A DNA stretch of 64,000 bases from Geomonas agri (GTDB lineage Bacteria > Desulfobacterota > Desulfuromonadia > Geobacterales > Geobacteraceae), in contig NZ_JAINZO010000001.1 in the NCBI RefSeq assembly GCF_020179605.1, forward strand, positions 1,310,396 through 1,374,395, given 5' to 3'. This document shows, piece by piece, positions 28,101 through 38,500 of this stretch (position 1 is the first letter of the stretch; the number at the start of each line of letters is the position of its first letter). The notes under the pieces were generated by a model that was given only the letters and a program-made list of their open reading frames with translations, searched no databases and was not told where the DNA came from. The translations under genes were made by a program, and so were the position numbers.

Positions 28101-31100
28101 TGGCACCGCAAGCTGCCTATCAAAATGCCGTACCCGCAGCGCCTGCCTATCAGCCACAGACTGTCGCTCAGCCGGCTGCTCATGCGACTCTCAACGAGTC
28201 CCTGCGCCTGGCCCGCGAAGGCATGGCCGTCCTGCAGAAGATGCAGGAGGACACCGCGCTGCTGCACCGCCGCTTCCTCGAAGGACAGGAAGCCGCGGCT
28301 AAGACCTTCCAAACACTTCTCGAGCAGCAGCAACGGCTTATCCTGGGCGCACCCATGGCTCCCGCCACCTACGCGGCTCCGACCGCCGTTGCACCGGCCG
28401 CACCCGTTGCCGCCCCGCAGGCTCCCGCTTACGTTGCTCCGGCCGTAGCTGTTGCGGCTCCGGTTGCCGCTCCTGTTGCAGCACCGGCGGTTGCCAAAGC
28501 GGCTCCGTCGCCTGTCGTGGTCGCGCCCGCAGCGCCTGCTGCTCCGAAAGGCGCTGACGCCGGTCACATCACCCAGACCCTGTTGACCGTCATCTCCGAA
28601 AAGACCGGATATCCCATTGAAATGCTTGAGCTGGACATGGGGATGGATTCGGACCTCGGCATCGACTCCATCAAGCGCGTCGAGATTCTCTCCACCTTGC
28701 AGGAGCGCCTCCCCGGCTCCCCCGTGATCGGGCCTGAGCACCTGGGCACCCTGCGCACTCTCGGAGACATCGCCGGACACCTCGCCGCCGGTGCCGTTGC
28801 AACCGCTGACGCTGCGCCTGCCGCTGTCAGCGCTGCCGCGCCTGTTGCCGCTCCGCAAGCCGGTGTCGCCGCTAGCCAGGTAACAGAAACTCTCCTCGCC
28901 GTTGTCAGCGAGAAGACCGGCTACCCGGTGGAAATGCTTGAGCTTGAGATGGGCATGGATTCCGACCTCGGCATCGACTCCATCAAGCGCGTCGAGATCC
29001 TGTCCACGCTGCAGGAGCGCCTCCCCGGCTCCCCCGCTATCGGGCCCGAACATCTCGGTACCCTGCGCACTCTGGGCGATATCGCTGGCCATCTTGCTGC
29101 AGGTGCGGTCTCTGTAACCGCTGCGGCGACCGCTGCTATTGCCGTTGCCGCCCCCGTCGCTGGTATTGGCGCCGCACAGGTGACCGAGACTTTGCTGGCG
29201 GTTGTAAGCGAGAAGACCGGCTACCCGGTTGAAATGCTCGAACTGGAAATGGGCATGGACTCTGACCTCGGCATCGACTCCATCAAACGGGTCGAGATCT
29301 TGTCCACGCTGCAGGAACGCCTTCCCGGTTCTCCCGCCATCGGTCCCGAGCACCTAGGCACCTTGCGTACCCTGGGTGACATCGCCGGGCACCTCGCGGC
29401 GGGCGCGGTTTCGGTAGCGTCCGCAGCTCCGGTAGCAGCGCCACAAGCTGCGGTCGTGGCTCCTGCCGGCGCAGACGTCGCCGCCGTCCTGCTGGAGGTA
29501 GTCAGCGAGAAGACCGGTTATCCCACCGAAATGCTTGAGCTAACCATGGGCATGGACTCCGACCTCGGCATCGACTCGATCAAGCGCGTCGAGATCCTTT
29601 CCACGCTGCAGGAGCGCCTACCGGGCTCGCCGACCATCGGCCCGGAACACTTGGGCACCCTGCGCACCTTGGGTGACATTGCCGGCTTCCTCGGCTCCGG
29701 TTCTGCCGCTGCCCCGGTTGCGGCCGTAGCAGCCCCGGCTGCAACCGCTACGCCGGTTGTTTCCCCTGCTGCCGGCGTCGATCACGCCGCCGTCTGCCAG
29801 GCTCTCCTCGACGTCGTCAGCGACAAGACCGGCTACCCGGCCGAGATGCTGGAACTGACCATGGGCATGGACTCCGATCTCGGCATCGACTCCATCAAGC
29901 GGGTCGAGATCCTTTCCGCCCTGCAGGAGCGCCTCCCGGCCTGCCCGGCCATTGGCCCGGAGCACCTGGGAACCCTGCGTACTTTAGGCGATATCGCCAA
30001 CTTCCTCGCTGGGCCGGCACAGCCTGCTGCTGCAGCTCAGGCCACCCCGGCCGCCCCCGCTGTCGCCGAGATCGCTGCACCTGTCGCTACCGAGGCAGCC
30101 CCTGCCATTGCAGCTGCCGCTCCGGTGGAAAGCCCCGCCCACCCTATCCAGCGCAGTTCAATGATCCCGGTGCTGCTCGGCGACAGCGATGACGATGCCA
30201 TCACCCTCGCCAATGACGGCGAGATCTGGGTTACCGACGACGGTTCCGCATTTGCCGCAGAACTGTGCGGCATCCTGCTTGAACACGGCTGCTCGGTCCG
30301 CAAGGTGAACGCGGCACAGGCACAGCAGATCGCTCCGGCTGGGAAGCTCTCCGGCCTGGTCATCTGCGCGCCGGTGGCCGGTACCGATGACCTCTTCCTG
30401 GAGAACGCTTTCCGGCTGCTTAAGAACGCCGCTGCGGCCTTGGGCGAGTCCGGGCGCGCCGACGGCGCTGTCTGCGTCACCGTTTCCCGCCTGGACGGGG
30501 CCTTCGGCTTCGGTTCCGGCAAGACCTTGAAGGATCCCCTTTCCGGCGCACTGGCCGGTCTCACCAAGACCGCCGCTTTCGAGTGGCCGGAGGTTTCCTG
30601 CAAAGCTATCGACCTGGGCGAGTTCGCCCATCCCGCAGCCGCGGCTGGCGCTGTTGCCATCGAGATGCTGCGTCGCGGCCCGGTCGAGGTCGGCTTAACC
30701 CCGGAAGGTCGCTTTGGCCTGCAGACCGCCGTTCTTCCTGACGCCCCCGCTCCGGTCGATCCAGCCCTGGAGAAGGGTGACGTTGTGGTCATCACCGGAG
30801 GCGGTCGCGGTGTTACCGCCGTTTCGGCGCTGGCACTCGCCAAGGAATACCATCCGTTCCTGGTGCTCCTGGGACGCAGCCCCGAGCCGCAGGAAGAGCC
30901 CGTTTGGCTCACCGGCATCACTGATGAGGCCGAAATCAAGCGCGCCATCATGCAGAACGCCACCGGCAAGCTCCATCCTCGTGAAATCGAGGAGCGTTAC
31001 CGCTCCGTGGTGGCCGGACGCGAACTGCGTGAGACGCTGACCGCCATCGCCGCCACCGGCGCCGAGGCCATCTACCGTTCCGTCGATATCCGTGACCAGA

Positions 31101-32518
31101 GCGCGATGGAACTCCTGCTCGGTGAGGTGCGTCGCGCCCACGGCCCGATCCGCGGCGTCGTACACGGCGCCGGCGTCCTGGCTGATCGCCTCATCGTGGA
31201 CAAGACCCCGGAGCAGTTCGAACAGGTCTACAGCACCAAGGTCCATGGTCTGCGCGCCCTGCTGCACGCGACCCGCAACGACGACCTGAAGTTCGTCGCC
31301 CTCTTCTCCTCCTCCACCGGCCGTTTCGGTCGCGTGGGCCAGGTGGATTACGCGGTGGCCAACGAGGTGCTCAACAAGACGGCCCAGGCCGAGGCGCGCC
31401 GCCGCACCGGCTGCCGCTGCGTCAGCATCAACTGGGGGCCGTGGGACGGTGGCATGGTCACACCGGCGCTGAAAAAGGTGTTCGCTGCTGAAGGGATCGG
31501 TGTCATCGGCCTTGTCGATGGTGGCGAGTTCCTGGCCCGCGAAATCTCCGCTGCCGATGCGCCGGTGGAGATCGTCGCCATCGCCCAGCTCCCCGAGCAG
31601 GTAAGCGCCGCCGCGCCCGCAGCCGGTAAGCCGCAGAGCCTATCCGAAGCCTTCTCGCTTACCCTCACCGTGCCGGAATACCCCTTCCTGCGCTCCCACG
31701 TCCTGGACGGTAAGGCCGTACTCCCGATGGCGATCATCGTCGAGTGGCTCGCCCACGGCGCGCTGCACGGCAACCCCGGTTTCCGCTTCCACGGCTTCAA
31801 CGACCTGCGCATCTGCAAGGGCGTGGTCTTCGAGGATAACACCCCGTTCACCCTGAACGTAATGGCGGGCCGTGCGGAAAAACGCGAATCGTTCTGGCTG
31901 GTTCCGGTTGAACTGAGCAGCCCGGGCGTCAACGGCAAAACCATCCTGCACGCCCGTGCCGAGATCGTGCTGGCGACCAAGCATCCCGAAGGGATCCGTT
32001 CCATCAAGGAAATCCCGAGCACCCCGTACGCCCCGCACGACGGCGTGATCTACAACAACGAGCGCCTGTTCCACGGGCCGGACCTGCACGGCATTGAGCA
32101 GGTGGACGGCTGCTCCGCCAAGGGGATCGCCGCGTCCGTCAAGGGTGCACCGGCGCCCGCCAAATGGATCAGGCGCCCCTTGAGGAGCTCCTGGCTCACC
32201 GACCCGCTAGTCCTCGACAGTGCTTTCCAGATGATGATCCTCTGGAGCTTCGAGCGCTTCGGCGCCGGTTCGCTCCCCTGCTTCGCCGGCCGCTACCGCC
32301 AGTTCCAGGAGTCCTTCCCGCGCGAAGGCGTCCAGGTGGTCATCCGCGTCACCTCCGAGAGCCAGCACGGCGCCAGCGCAGACATGGAGTTCCTCGACCG
32401 CAGCAGCGGCAAACTGGTGGCGCGCCTCGAAGGATACGAGTGCGTCATCGACCCGTCCCTGAAACAGGCCTTCCAGCGCAACAAGCTTAGGACCGTAACT
32501 GTTGTGGGGGCGGCATAG
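25154..32518 (+). CDS. pfaA: PfaA-like omega-3/polyunsaturated fatty acid synthase: KS-AT-5xACP-KR-DH
   Basis: A 2454-residue iterative type I synthase. Order: ketosynthase (about 14-450; Cys217 in DAACASS, His352 in EAHGTGT, His390 in IGHTKAA); malonyl-type acyltransferase (about 575-880; Ser679 in GHSYGE); an Ala/Pro-rich linker; a helical stretch (about 1012-1064); five acyl carrier domains with phosphopantetheine serines 1172, 1276, 1376, 1475 and 1580, each in GIDSIKRVE; ketoreductase (about 1870-2140; [14 protein letters not shown]); and a PKS-type dehydratase (about 2165-2450; His2182 in [11 protein letters not shown], Asp2355 in DSAFQ). The C-terminal dehydratase on PfaA is as remembered for myxobacterial Pfa2, not for Shewanella PfaA. 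Start TTG 25154, or TTG 25157 with better spacing from AAGGAG. Confidence 0.95.
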   Translation: MLKTDDLKPAVSSNGTQLAIIGIGCLFPQAADKNAYWANIKDGVDAITEVPSTHWPLDAYYDEDQKSPDRTYGRRGGFLSPVDFNPMEFNIPPNVLEAIDTSQLLGLVAAGQALKDAGYGPDRAFDKSNVSVILGVTGTLELVIPLGARLGHPVWRSALKDAGVDEATAKDVVERISDSYVPWQENSFPGLLGNVVAGRISKQYDLGGTNCVVDAACASSFSALHLASMELMSGKSDIVVSGGIDTFNDIFMYMCFSKTPALSPTGNAKPFDVTADGTILGEGLGIVVLKRLADAERDGDKIYAVIRGIGSSSDGKGDAIYAPSSAGQKKALVNAYKNADVTPESIGMLEAHGTGTKVGDAVEVSALREVYGKAENPWCALGSVKSQIGHTKAAAGSAGLIKAALALHHKVIPPTIKVQTPQQTVIGDNSPFYLPAGKRPWFPRPDAPRRAAVSAFGFGGSNFHVVLEEYSPKKQCVDWDGNTQILTFSGADGAALAGKLDSVPADATWGALRDLALASRTSFDAKAPCRLALVVERGKTNLASLVKNARAMLDKNSKSAWQTPDGAYFACGGAPGKLGMLFPGQGSQYTGMLNDLACGFPQVLDAVAAANEGFISADGKLLSDLIYPPSAYDDATRARQEEELRATQAAQPAIGATSLGVLRVLRDFGVDADAVAGHSYGELTALCAAGRLDENALHELSRLRGELMGAGAGDKGSMLAVSAPLEKIAEAVAAEKLDLVIANKNAPTQAVLSGATAEIKRAVTVFKGLGLTCKELPVAAAFHSALVADAAKPFLAALEKIDMPQAKIPVYANTTAAVYPADATAAKAQLAAQLAKPVEFVAEIEAMYAAGVTNFVEVGPGNRLTGLVQATLGNRPHLAFALDASSGKRGGVADLARTVAQLAVLGYDVNLALWDEGHTAAPAPTGKKPALTIPLCGANYVKAKPKKPPVQPKPAMVAAPQAPAAPAAAPAAAPAASVQAAAVAPQAAYQNAVPAAPAYQPQTVAQPAAHATLNESLRLAREGMAVLQKMQEDTALLHRRFLEGQEAAAKTFQTLLEQQQRLILGAPMAPATYAAPTAVAPAAPVAAPQAPAYVAPAVAVAAPVAAPVAAPAVAKAAPSPVVVAPAAPAAPKGADAGHITQTLLTVISEKTGYPIEMLELDMGMDSDLGIDSIKRVEILSTLQERLPGSPVIGPEHLGTLRTLGDIAGHLAAGAVATADAAPAAVSAAAPVAAPQAGVAASQVTETLLAVVSEKTGYPVEMLELEMGMDSDLGIDSIKRVEILSTLQERLPGSPAIGPEHLGTLRTLGDIAGHLAAGAVSVTAAATAAIAVAAPVAGIGAAQVTETLLAVVSEKTGYPVEMLELEMGMDSDLGIDSIKRVEILSTLQERLPGSPAIGPEHLGTLRTLGDIAGHLAAGAVSVASAAPVAAPQAAVVAPAGADVAAVLLEVVSEKTGYPTEMLELTMGMDSDLGIDSIKRVEILSTLQERLPGSPTIGPEHLGTLRTLGDIAGFLGSGSAAAPVAAVAAPAATATPVVSPAAGVDHAAVCQALLDVVSDKTGYPAEMLELTMGMDSDLGIDSIKRVEILSALQERLPACPAIGPEHLGTLRTLGDIANFLAGPAQPAAAAQATPAAPAVAEIAAPVATEAAPAIAAAAPVESPAHPIQRSSMIPVLLGDSDDDAITLANDGEIWVTDDGSAFAAELCGILLEHGCSVRKVNAAQAQQIAPAGKLSGLVICAPVAGTDDLFLENAFRLLKNAAAALGESGRADGAVCVTVSRLDGAFGFGSGKTLKDPLSGALAGLTKTAAFEWPEVSCKAIDLGEFAHPAAAAGAVAIEMLRRGPVEVGLTPEGRFGLQTAVLPDAPAPVDPALEKGDVVVITGGGRGVTAVSALALAKEYHPFLVLLGRSPEPQEEPVWLTGITDEAEIKRAIMQNATGKLHPREIEERYRSVVAGRELRETLTAIAATGAEAIYRSVDIRDQSAMELLLGEVRRAHGPIRGVVHGAGVLADRLIVDKTPEQFEQVYSTKVHGLRALLHATRNDDLKFVALFSSSTGRFGRVGQVDYAVANEVLNKTAQAEARRRTGCRCVSINWGPWDGGMVTPALKKVFAAEGIGVIGLVDGGEFLAREISAADAPVEIVAIAQLPEQVSAAAPAAGKPQSLSEAFSLTLTVPEYPFLRSHVLDGKAVLPMAIIVEWLAHGALHGNPGFRFHGFNDLRICKGVVFEDNTPFTLNVMAGRAEKRESFWLVPVELSSPGVNGKTILHARAEIVLATKHPEGIRSIKEIPSTPYAPHDGVIYNNERLFHGPDLHGIEQVDGCSAKGIAASVKGAPAPAKWIRRPLRSSWLTDPLVLDSAFQMMILWSFERFGAGSLPCFAGRYRQFQESFPREGVQVVIRVTSESQHGASADMEFLDRSSGKLVARLEGYECVIDPSLKQAFQRNKLRTVTVVGAA
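28560..30010 (+). repeat. Five tandem acyl-carrier-domain coding repeats inside pfaA
   Basis: Five units of about 100 codons each, with active serines at codon starts 28667, 28979, 29279, 29576 and 29891 (spacings 104, 100, 99 and 105 residues). Each encodes the core [29 protein letters not shown], with very little change. Units 2 and 3 are almost identical in protein over the carrier domain. The linkers between units are Ala/Val/Pro-rich and vary more. The pattern implies expansion by unequal recombination, and the number of units may vary between strains. Confidence 0.95.
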
Positions 32519-32520
32519 GC

Positions 32521-35500
32521 ATGAAGCAGCAGTCGCCTTCCGTGGCAATCGTCGGCCTGGGCGGGATCTTTCCCGACGCGCCGGAACTGACAACATTCTG
32601 GGAAAACATCCGTAACGCCAAGAGCGCGGCGCGCGAGGTCCCGGCAGGACGCTGGGCCCTCGCGGCTGACGCCGCTTTCCATCCCGAGGCCGGCAAGCCG
32701 GACCACGTCTACTCCAAGCGTGGCTGCTTCATCGACAGCCTCCCTCCCCTGTCCTCGCTTTCGGGGCTGCACATCGACTCGAAGCTCGCCGACGGGCTGG
32801 ATCCCGCTTTCCAGCTGCTGCTGCACGCCGGCAAGCGCGCATTCGACAGCGCGGTAACCGCCAAGCTAGACCGCTCCCGTATCGGCGTCATCATCGGCAA
32901 CCTAGCCCTCCCCAGCGAAAAATCCGCTGAGCTCTCCCGCGCCCTGCTGGGCCGCACCTTCGAGGAAAAACTCCTGGGGCACGCCGGTAATGATCCGATC
33001 CCCAACCCGCTCAATCGCTACGTGGCCGGGCTCCCGGCCGGGCTTCTGGCCGCCGCACTCGGGTTGGGTGGCGGGTGCAGCACGCTGGACGCAGCCTGCG
33101 CCTCCTCGCTCTACGCCATCAAGCTCGCCTGCGACGAACTTCTTTCCGGCCGTGCCGATGCCATGCTGACCGGCGGCCTGTCCCGTCCCGATCCGCTCTA
33201 CACCCAGATGGGTTTCGCCCAACTGCGCGCCCTGTCGCGGCGCGGCATCTGCTCCCCCTTCGACGCCTCCGGCGACGGCTTGGTAGTGGGCGAAGGAGCC
33301 GGCATCTTCGTGCTGAAGCGCCTGGATGACGCCATCGCTCAGGGCGACCGGATCTACGGCGTTATCAAGGGAATCGGCCTCTCCAACGACGTGGGCGGCA
33401 GCCTCTTGGCACCCATGGCAGACGGGCAGCTGCGCGCCATGCGCTCCGCCTACGAGAAGGCCGGCTGGCAGCCGCAGGACGTGGACCTGATCGAGTGCCA
33501 CGCCACCGGTACCCCGGTCGGCGACGCCACCGAGGTCGGCAGCCTCAGGGAACTGTGGGGCGACGTCTCCGGCAAGGGATGCGTGATTGGCTCGGTAAAG
33601 TCCAACATCGGCCACCTGCTGACCGCCGCCGGCTCCGCTGCTTTGACCAAGGTGCTCCTGGCCATGGCCGAGGAAACCTTGCCGCCTACCGCGAACTTCA
33701 AGCAGGCGCCGGAGAATTTCCGGCTGGAAGAGAGTCCGTTTAAGGTACTGCAGGGCGCAACCCCGTGGCAGCGTCGCGCAGACGGCGTGCCCCGCCGTGC
33801 TGCCGTTTCCGCGTTCGGTTTTGGCGGCATCAACGCGCACCTGCTGGTCGAGGAATGGCTCCCGTCTGGTGCGAGTGCCGTTGCCGCAGAGCCCCCGAAA
33901 AAGGGTGGCCCGGTGGCCGTGGTCGGGCTCGATGCCCGCTTCGGGAAATGGCAGGATTTGAAATCGTTCCAGTCCCGCGCCTTGGGCGGTGACACCGGTG
34001 CCAAGACCTCGCAGCCTAAAGACTGGTGGGGTGCTGAACAAAGCGCCTGGTTTGCCACCGAAAAACTGAAGGACACACCCTTCTCCGGCTATTACCTGGA
34101 CGAGTTTGCCCAACCGACCGACCAGTTCCGTATCCCGCCCAAAGAGTTGGAGGAGATGCTGCCGCAGCAGCTCCTTATGCTGCAGTCCGCCGCAGCCGCC
34201 ATCAAGGATGCGGGGATGGACCGTGCAGACAACCTGTGCGCCGGGGTCTTTGTCGGCATCGCGCTCGATCTGAACAGCACCAATTTCGCCTTCCGCTGGA
34301 CTATCGCGGACAAGGCGAAGGCATGGGCGCGGCAGCTTGGCCTGAAACTCTCCCCGGAGCAACTGGAGCAGTGGGTCGAGCAACTGCGCGACCAGGCGGG
34401 GCCGGCACTCACCGCGAACCGCACCATGGGTGCTCTTGGTAGCGTGGTCGCCAGCCGCGTGGCACGTGAATTCCGCTGCGGTGGCCCCAGCTTCACCATG
34501 TCCAGCGAGGAAAGCTCCGGCCTGCGCGCACTGGAAACCGCGGTGCGCCAGTTGCAGTCCAACGAAATAGACCGCGCCATCGTGGGAGCCGTGGACTTGG
34601 CTGGTGACTTCAGGGCCGTGATCGGCCAGCACCTGAACCGCCCCTACTCCGGCTTCGGCAGCGCCACCCCCTTCGACCAGTCCGCCGACGGCACCGTGGT
34701 CGGTGAGGGCGCGGCCACCGTGATCCTGAAGCGCCTGGAAGATGCGGAGCGCGATGGCGATCGGATCTACGCCGTCATCGGCGGCGTTGGCAGTGCGAGC
34801 GGCGAAGTCATGCTTCCCGGCGTCCCCGCCTATCGTCACGCCCTGGAGCGTGCCTATGGCGAGGCGGAGGTCGCGCCCGCCAGCATCGGGCTCATCGAGG
34901 CCCACGGCAGCGGCAACGCGGCTGAAGACCGGATGGAAGCTGCCGCCCTCACCGAGTTCTTCGACGAGCCCGGCCCTGCCGCGCAGTCGAGACGGCTCCC
35001 CGTGGCCAGCGTCAAGGCCGACATCGGCCATACCGGCGCTGCATCTGGATTAGCCTCGCTGGTGCGTGGCTGCCTGGCGCTGTACCAGGAGATCATCCCG
35101 GGAACCCGTTCCGGCGAACGTCCCGTCAGCCAACTCTCTGGCAACGGCGCCCTCTTCCTCCCCAACGGGTCGCGTTACTGGCTGAGAAACCGCAGCGAAG
35201 GCGCGCGCCATGCCGGCGTCAGCGTCTTCGGCGTGGACGGCAGCGTAAGCCATGTCGTGCTACAGGGTTACGAAAACGTGCCGGAGCGCACTGCCGTCGA
35301 ACGCGTGGCGCCGCTGGCGGGCTGGGACGAGTTCCTGTTCAGCGTCACCGGTGCGGATCGCCAGGAGCTCGCGGACGGTGTGCGGCAGTTGCGGGAAACA
35401 GCAGAGAAAAGGCCGGCGCCGGATATGGCCGTTCTTTCCCGGCGCGTTTGCAAGGAAAGCAGCGCTTCCGGCGCACCGCTGGCCGTGTCTATGGTGGCCC

Positions 35501-38500
35501 GCAGCGCCGATGAGCTTGCTTCCCTCTGCCAACAGGGAGAGCGGATTCTACGCTCCGACGCGGCCTACGCGGAGTCGGTGCTGCACCCGTCCCAGCGCGA
35601 TCGCCTCTTCTTCACCGCCAACCCGATTGGCAAAAACGGCAAGATTGGCTTTGTCTACCCCGGTTCCGGCAATCATTTCGCCGGCATGGGAATGGAGCTC
35701 TCCGCCCGCTGGCCGGAGGTATATCGCCGCCAGGACGCTGAGAACCTCTACCTGCGGGAGCAGTTCCAGCCGGAGCAGTTCTGGAACGGCGCGTCCATCG
35801 ACAGCGTGCACGAGAACCATCTCGCCGTGATCTTCGGGCAGGTGGCCACCGGATGCGCCGTGACCGACGTGGTGCAGCGCTTCGGGATCAAGCCCAATGC
35901 GGTAATCAGTTACAGCTTGGGCGAATCCGCCGGGCTCTTCGCCACCCGCACCTGGACCGAACGCGACCTGATGCTCACCCGCATGAAGGCCTCCACCCTG
36001 TTCACCCGAGATCTGGCAGGTGAATGCCGCGCCGCCCGCGAGGCCTGGGGCGAGCCGGACGGGAAGGAGATCAACTGGAGCATCGGCGTCGTGGACGCGC
36101 CCGCGCGCGAAGTGCGCCGCGCCCTCAAGAAAACCAGCCGTGTCTACCTTCTCATCGTCAACACGCCGGACGAATGCGTCATTGGCGGCGACGTGAAGTG
36201 GGTGAAGCATCTGGTGGCCATGCTCGACTGCCGCTTCTTCCCGCTGCAAGGGGTGACCACCGTGCATTGCGAGGTTGCGCGCCAGGTGTCGACCGCCTAC
36301 CGCGACCTGCACGTCTTCAATACCAACCCGCCTGCCGGTGTGACCTTCTACAGCGGCGCAGCCGGGAGTGCCTACCAGGTGAATCGCCGCAGTGCGGCCG
36401 AGTCGATCCTCGCCCAGGCTGTCGAAGGGATTGATTACCCCAAGGTGATCGAAGCCGCCTACGGCGAAGGGATCCGCTACTTCATCGAGATGGGCCCCGG
36501 CGCTTCCTGCAGCCGGATGATCGGGCGCATCCTCAATAACCGTCCCCACGTGGCCCGCTCGGTCTGTCAGCCCGGCACCGACGCCAACTCCGGCTTGTTG
36601 CGGCTTCTGGCACAACTCACCTCAGAGCGCGTTCCGGTCGACCTGGATCCGCTCTTCGTTACCACGCCGGATCTTCCGGTGCAGGCATCGGTACTGGCAT
36701 CCGAGCTTAAAGGGATTCGCTTCTCTACCGGAGGCGCACCCTTCGCGCCGAGCTTGCCGCAGGCCGGACAGGCTGCCCAGGTTACGGTAGTTGCAGCGAC
36801 GTCTGCAGGGGTCAAAGCTCCTGCGGGACCGCATGTAGCGCAGCAGCCTTCAGGGATTCCTGCTCCGGCTACCACCGGTGCGACGGTAATGCCCGGCGTA
36901 AATAATCCGGTAAGTACGACTCAGGAGACAGCGGCTAATGCTGGCTTTACACCCGCTTCTCCGGCTATTGCGACGACAGTTAGCGCTGTTTCTCAATCGG
37001 TCTCCCAGCCGACGCAAAGTGCTGCGCAGTTCAAGGCCGCTCCTGCACCGGTCGCACAGGCTCCCGCTGTAGAACCGGTCGTCGATCCGCTGCTGAGCGA
37101 CTTTGCCCGTGCCCGGGACGCGCACCAGCAGGCCCACGATACTTACCTCCGGGTTGCCAACGACCTGAGCCGGTCCATCGCCGACGCATTGTCGCTGCAG
37201 ATCTCCATCCAGGAGCAGATGCTGGCTGCGGGGATACCGGTTGATCAGGATCTCTTGAACCAGACTGCTTATACTGGGGCAATGGCCGCGGCTGGGGCCA
37301 GCGAAAGGCAAATCCCCTCTGTCTCCCCTTCGCAAAGGGGAGGACGCGAGGCGCGTGCAGCATTTGACGGCGGCAGCGCGGTGGTTCCGACTTCTACTAC
37401 GGCGTCCGCTCCTGCTACGGCTTTGGTGTCTGCTACTGCTCCGGTGCCCGCCCCCTACCCTGGCGCGCTGCCGGCACTGTACGACTACGACATGTGCCTG
37501 GAGTTCGCCATCGGGTCGGTGGCAAAGATGCTCGGACCGGAGTTCGCCGAGGCGGACAGCTACCCGACCAGGGTGAGGCTGCCGGACGTGCCGCTGCAGT
37601 TGGTGCACCGCATCGTGGCGCTCGAGGGCGAGCCAAAATCGATGACCAGCGGCCGCGTGGTCACCCAGCACGATGTTCATCCCGGCGCCTGGTATCTGGA
37701 CGGAAACCGCATCCCGACCTGCATCGCGGTCGAGGCGGGCCAAGCCGACCTGTTCCTGTCCGGCTACCTCGGCATTGACTTCATCACCAAGGGACTCGCC
37801 GTGTACCGGCTCCTGGACGCCGTGGTGACCTTCCATCGCGAGCTTCCCGCGCCGGGAGAGACCATCAATTACGACATCCGCATCGAGCGCTTCTTCCGGC
37901 AGGGCGAGACCTGCCTGTTCCGCTTCCACTTCGAAGCGACCGTGAACGGGCAACCGCTTCTCTCCATGCGCAACGGCTGCGCCGGCTTCTTCTCCCAAGA
38001 GGAACTGGATGCCGGCAAGGGCATCGTCCGCGGCGCCATTGACCTGCGGCCCAAGACAGGTAAGTTGCCGGCTGACTGGCAGTACCTGGTCCCTATGCAA
38101 CCCGCCTCCTACGATGCGCGGCAGTTGGATGCCCTGCGCTGCGGTGACCTCGCCGGATGCTTCGGCCCCCTCTTCTCGGGACTGCCGATCCAGCGCCCGC
38201 TCACAATCCCGGGCGGCAGGATGGAGCTGGTGCATCGCGTCATGGAACTGGTGCCCGACGGCGGCCGCTGCGGACTTGGTTTCATCCGAGCCGAAGCTGA
38301 CATTCACCCGGACGACTGGTTCATCACCTGTCACTTCGTCGATGACCGCGTCATGCCCGGCACGCTCATGTACGAGTGCTGCATGCACACGCTACGCATC
38401 TTCCTGCTGCGTCTGGGCTGGGTCGCCGAGGCCGACGGTGCCGCTTGGCAGCCGGTCCCCGGTGTCGCCAGCCAACTCTGCTGCCGCGGCCAGGTACTGG

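Noticed and set aside
25136-29353. A 1405-codon open frame antisense to pfaA
   Set aside because: It is a shadow of strong codon bias in pfaA; its protein is low-complexity Gly/Arg/Ser/His and has no domain, while pfaA on the other strand has complete active sites.
28560-30010. Regular repeats that could be mistaken for a CRISPR or minisatellite
   Set aside because: They are in frame, about 300 bp long and encode acyl carrier domains with active serines.
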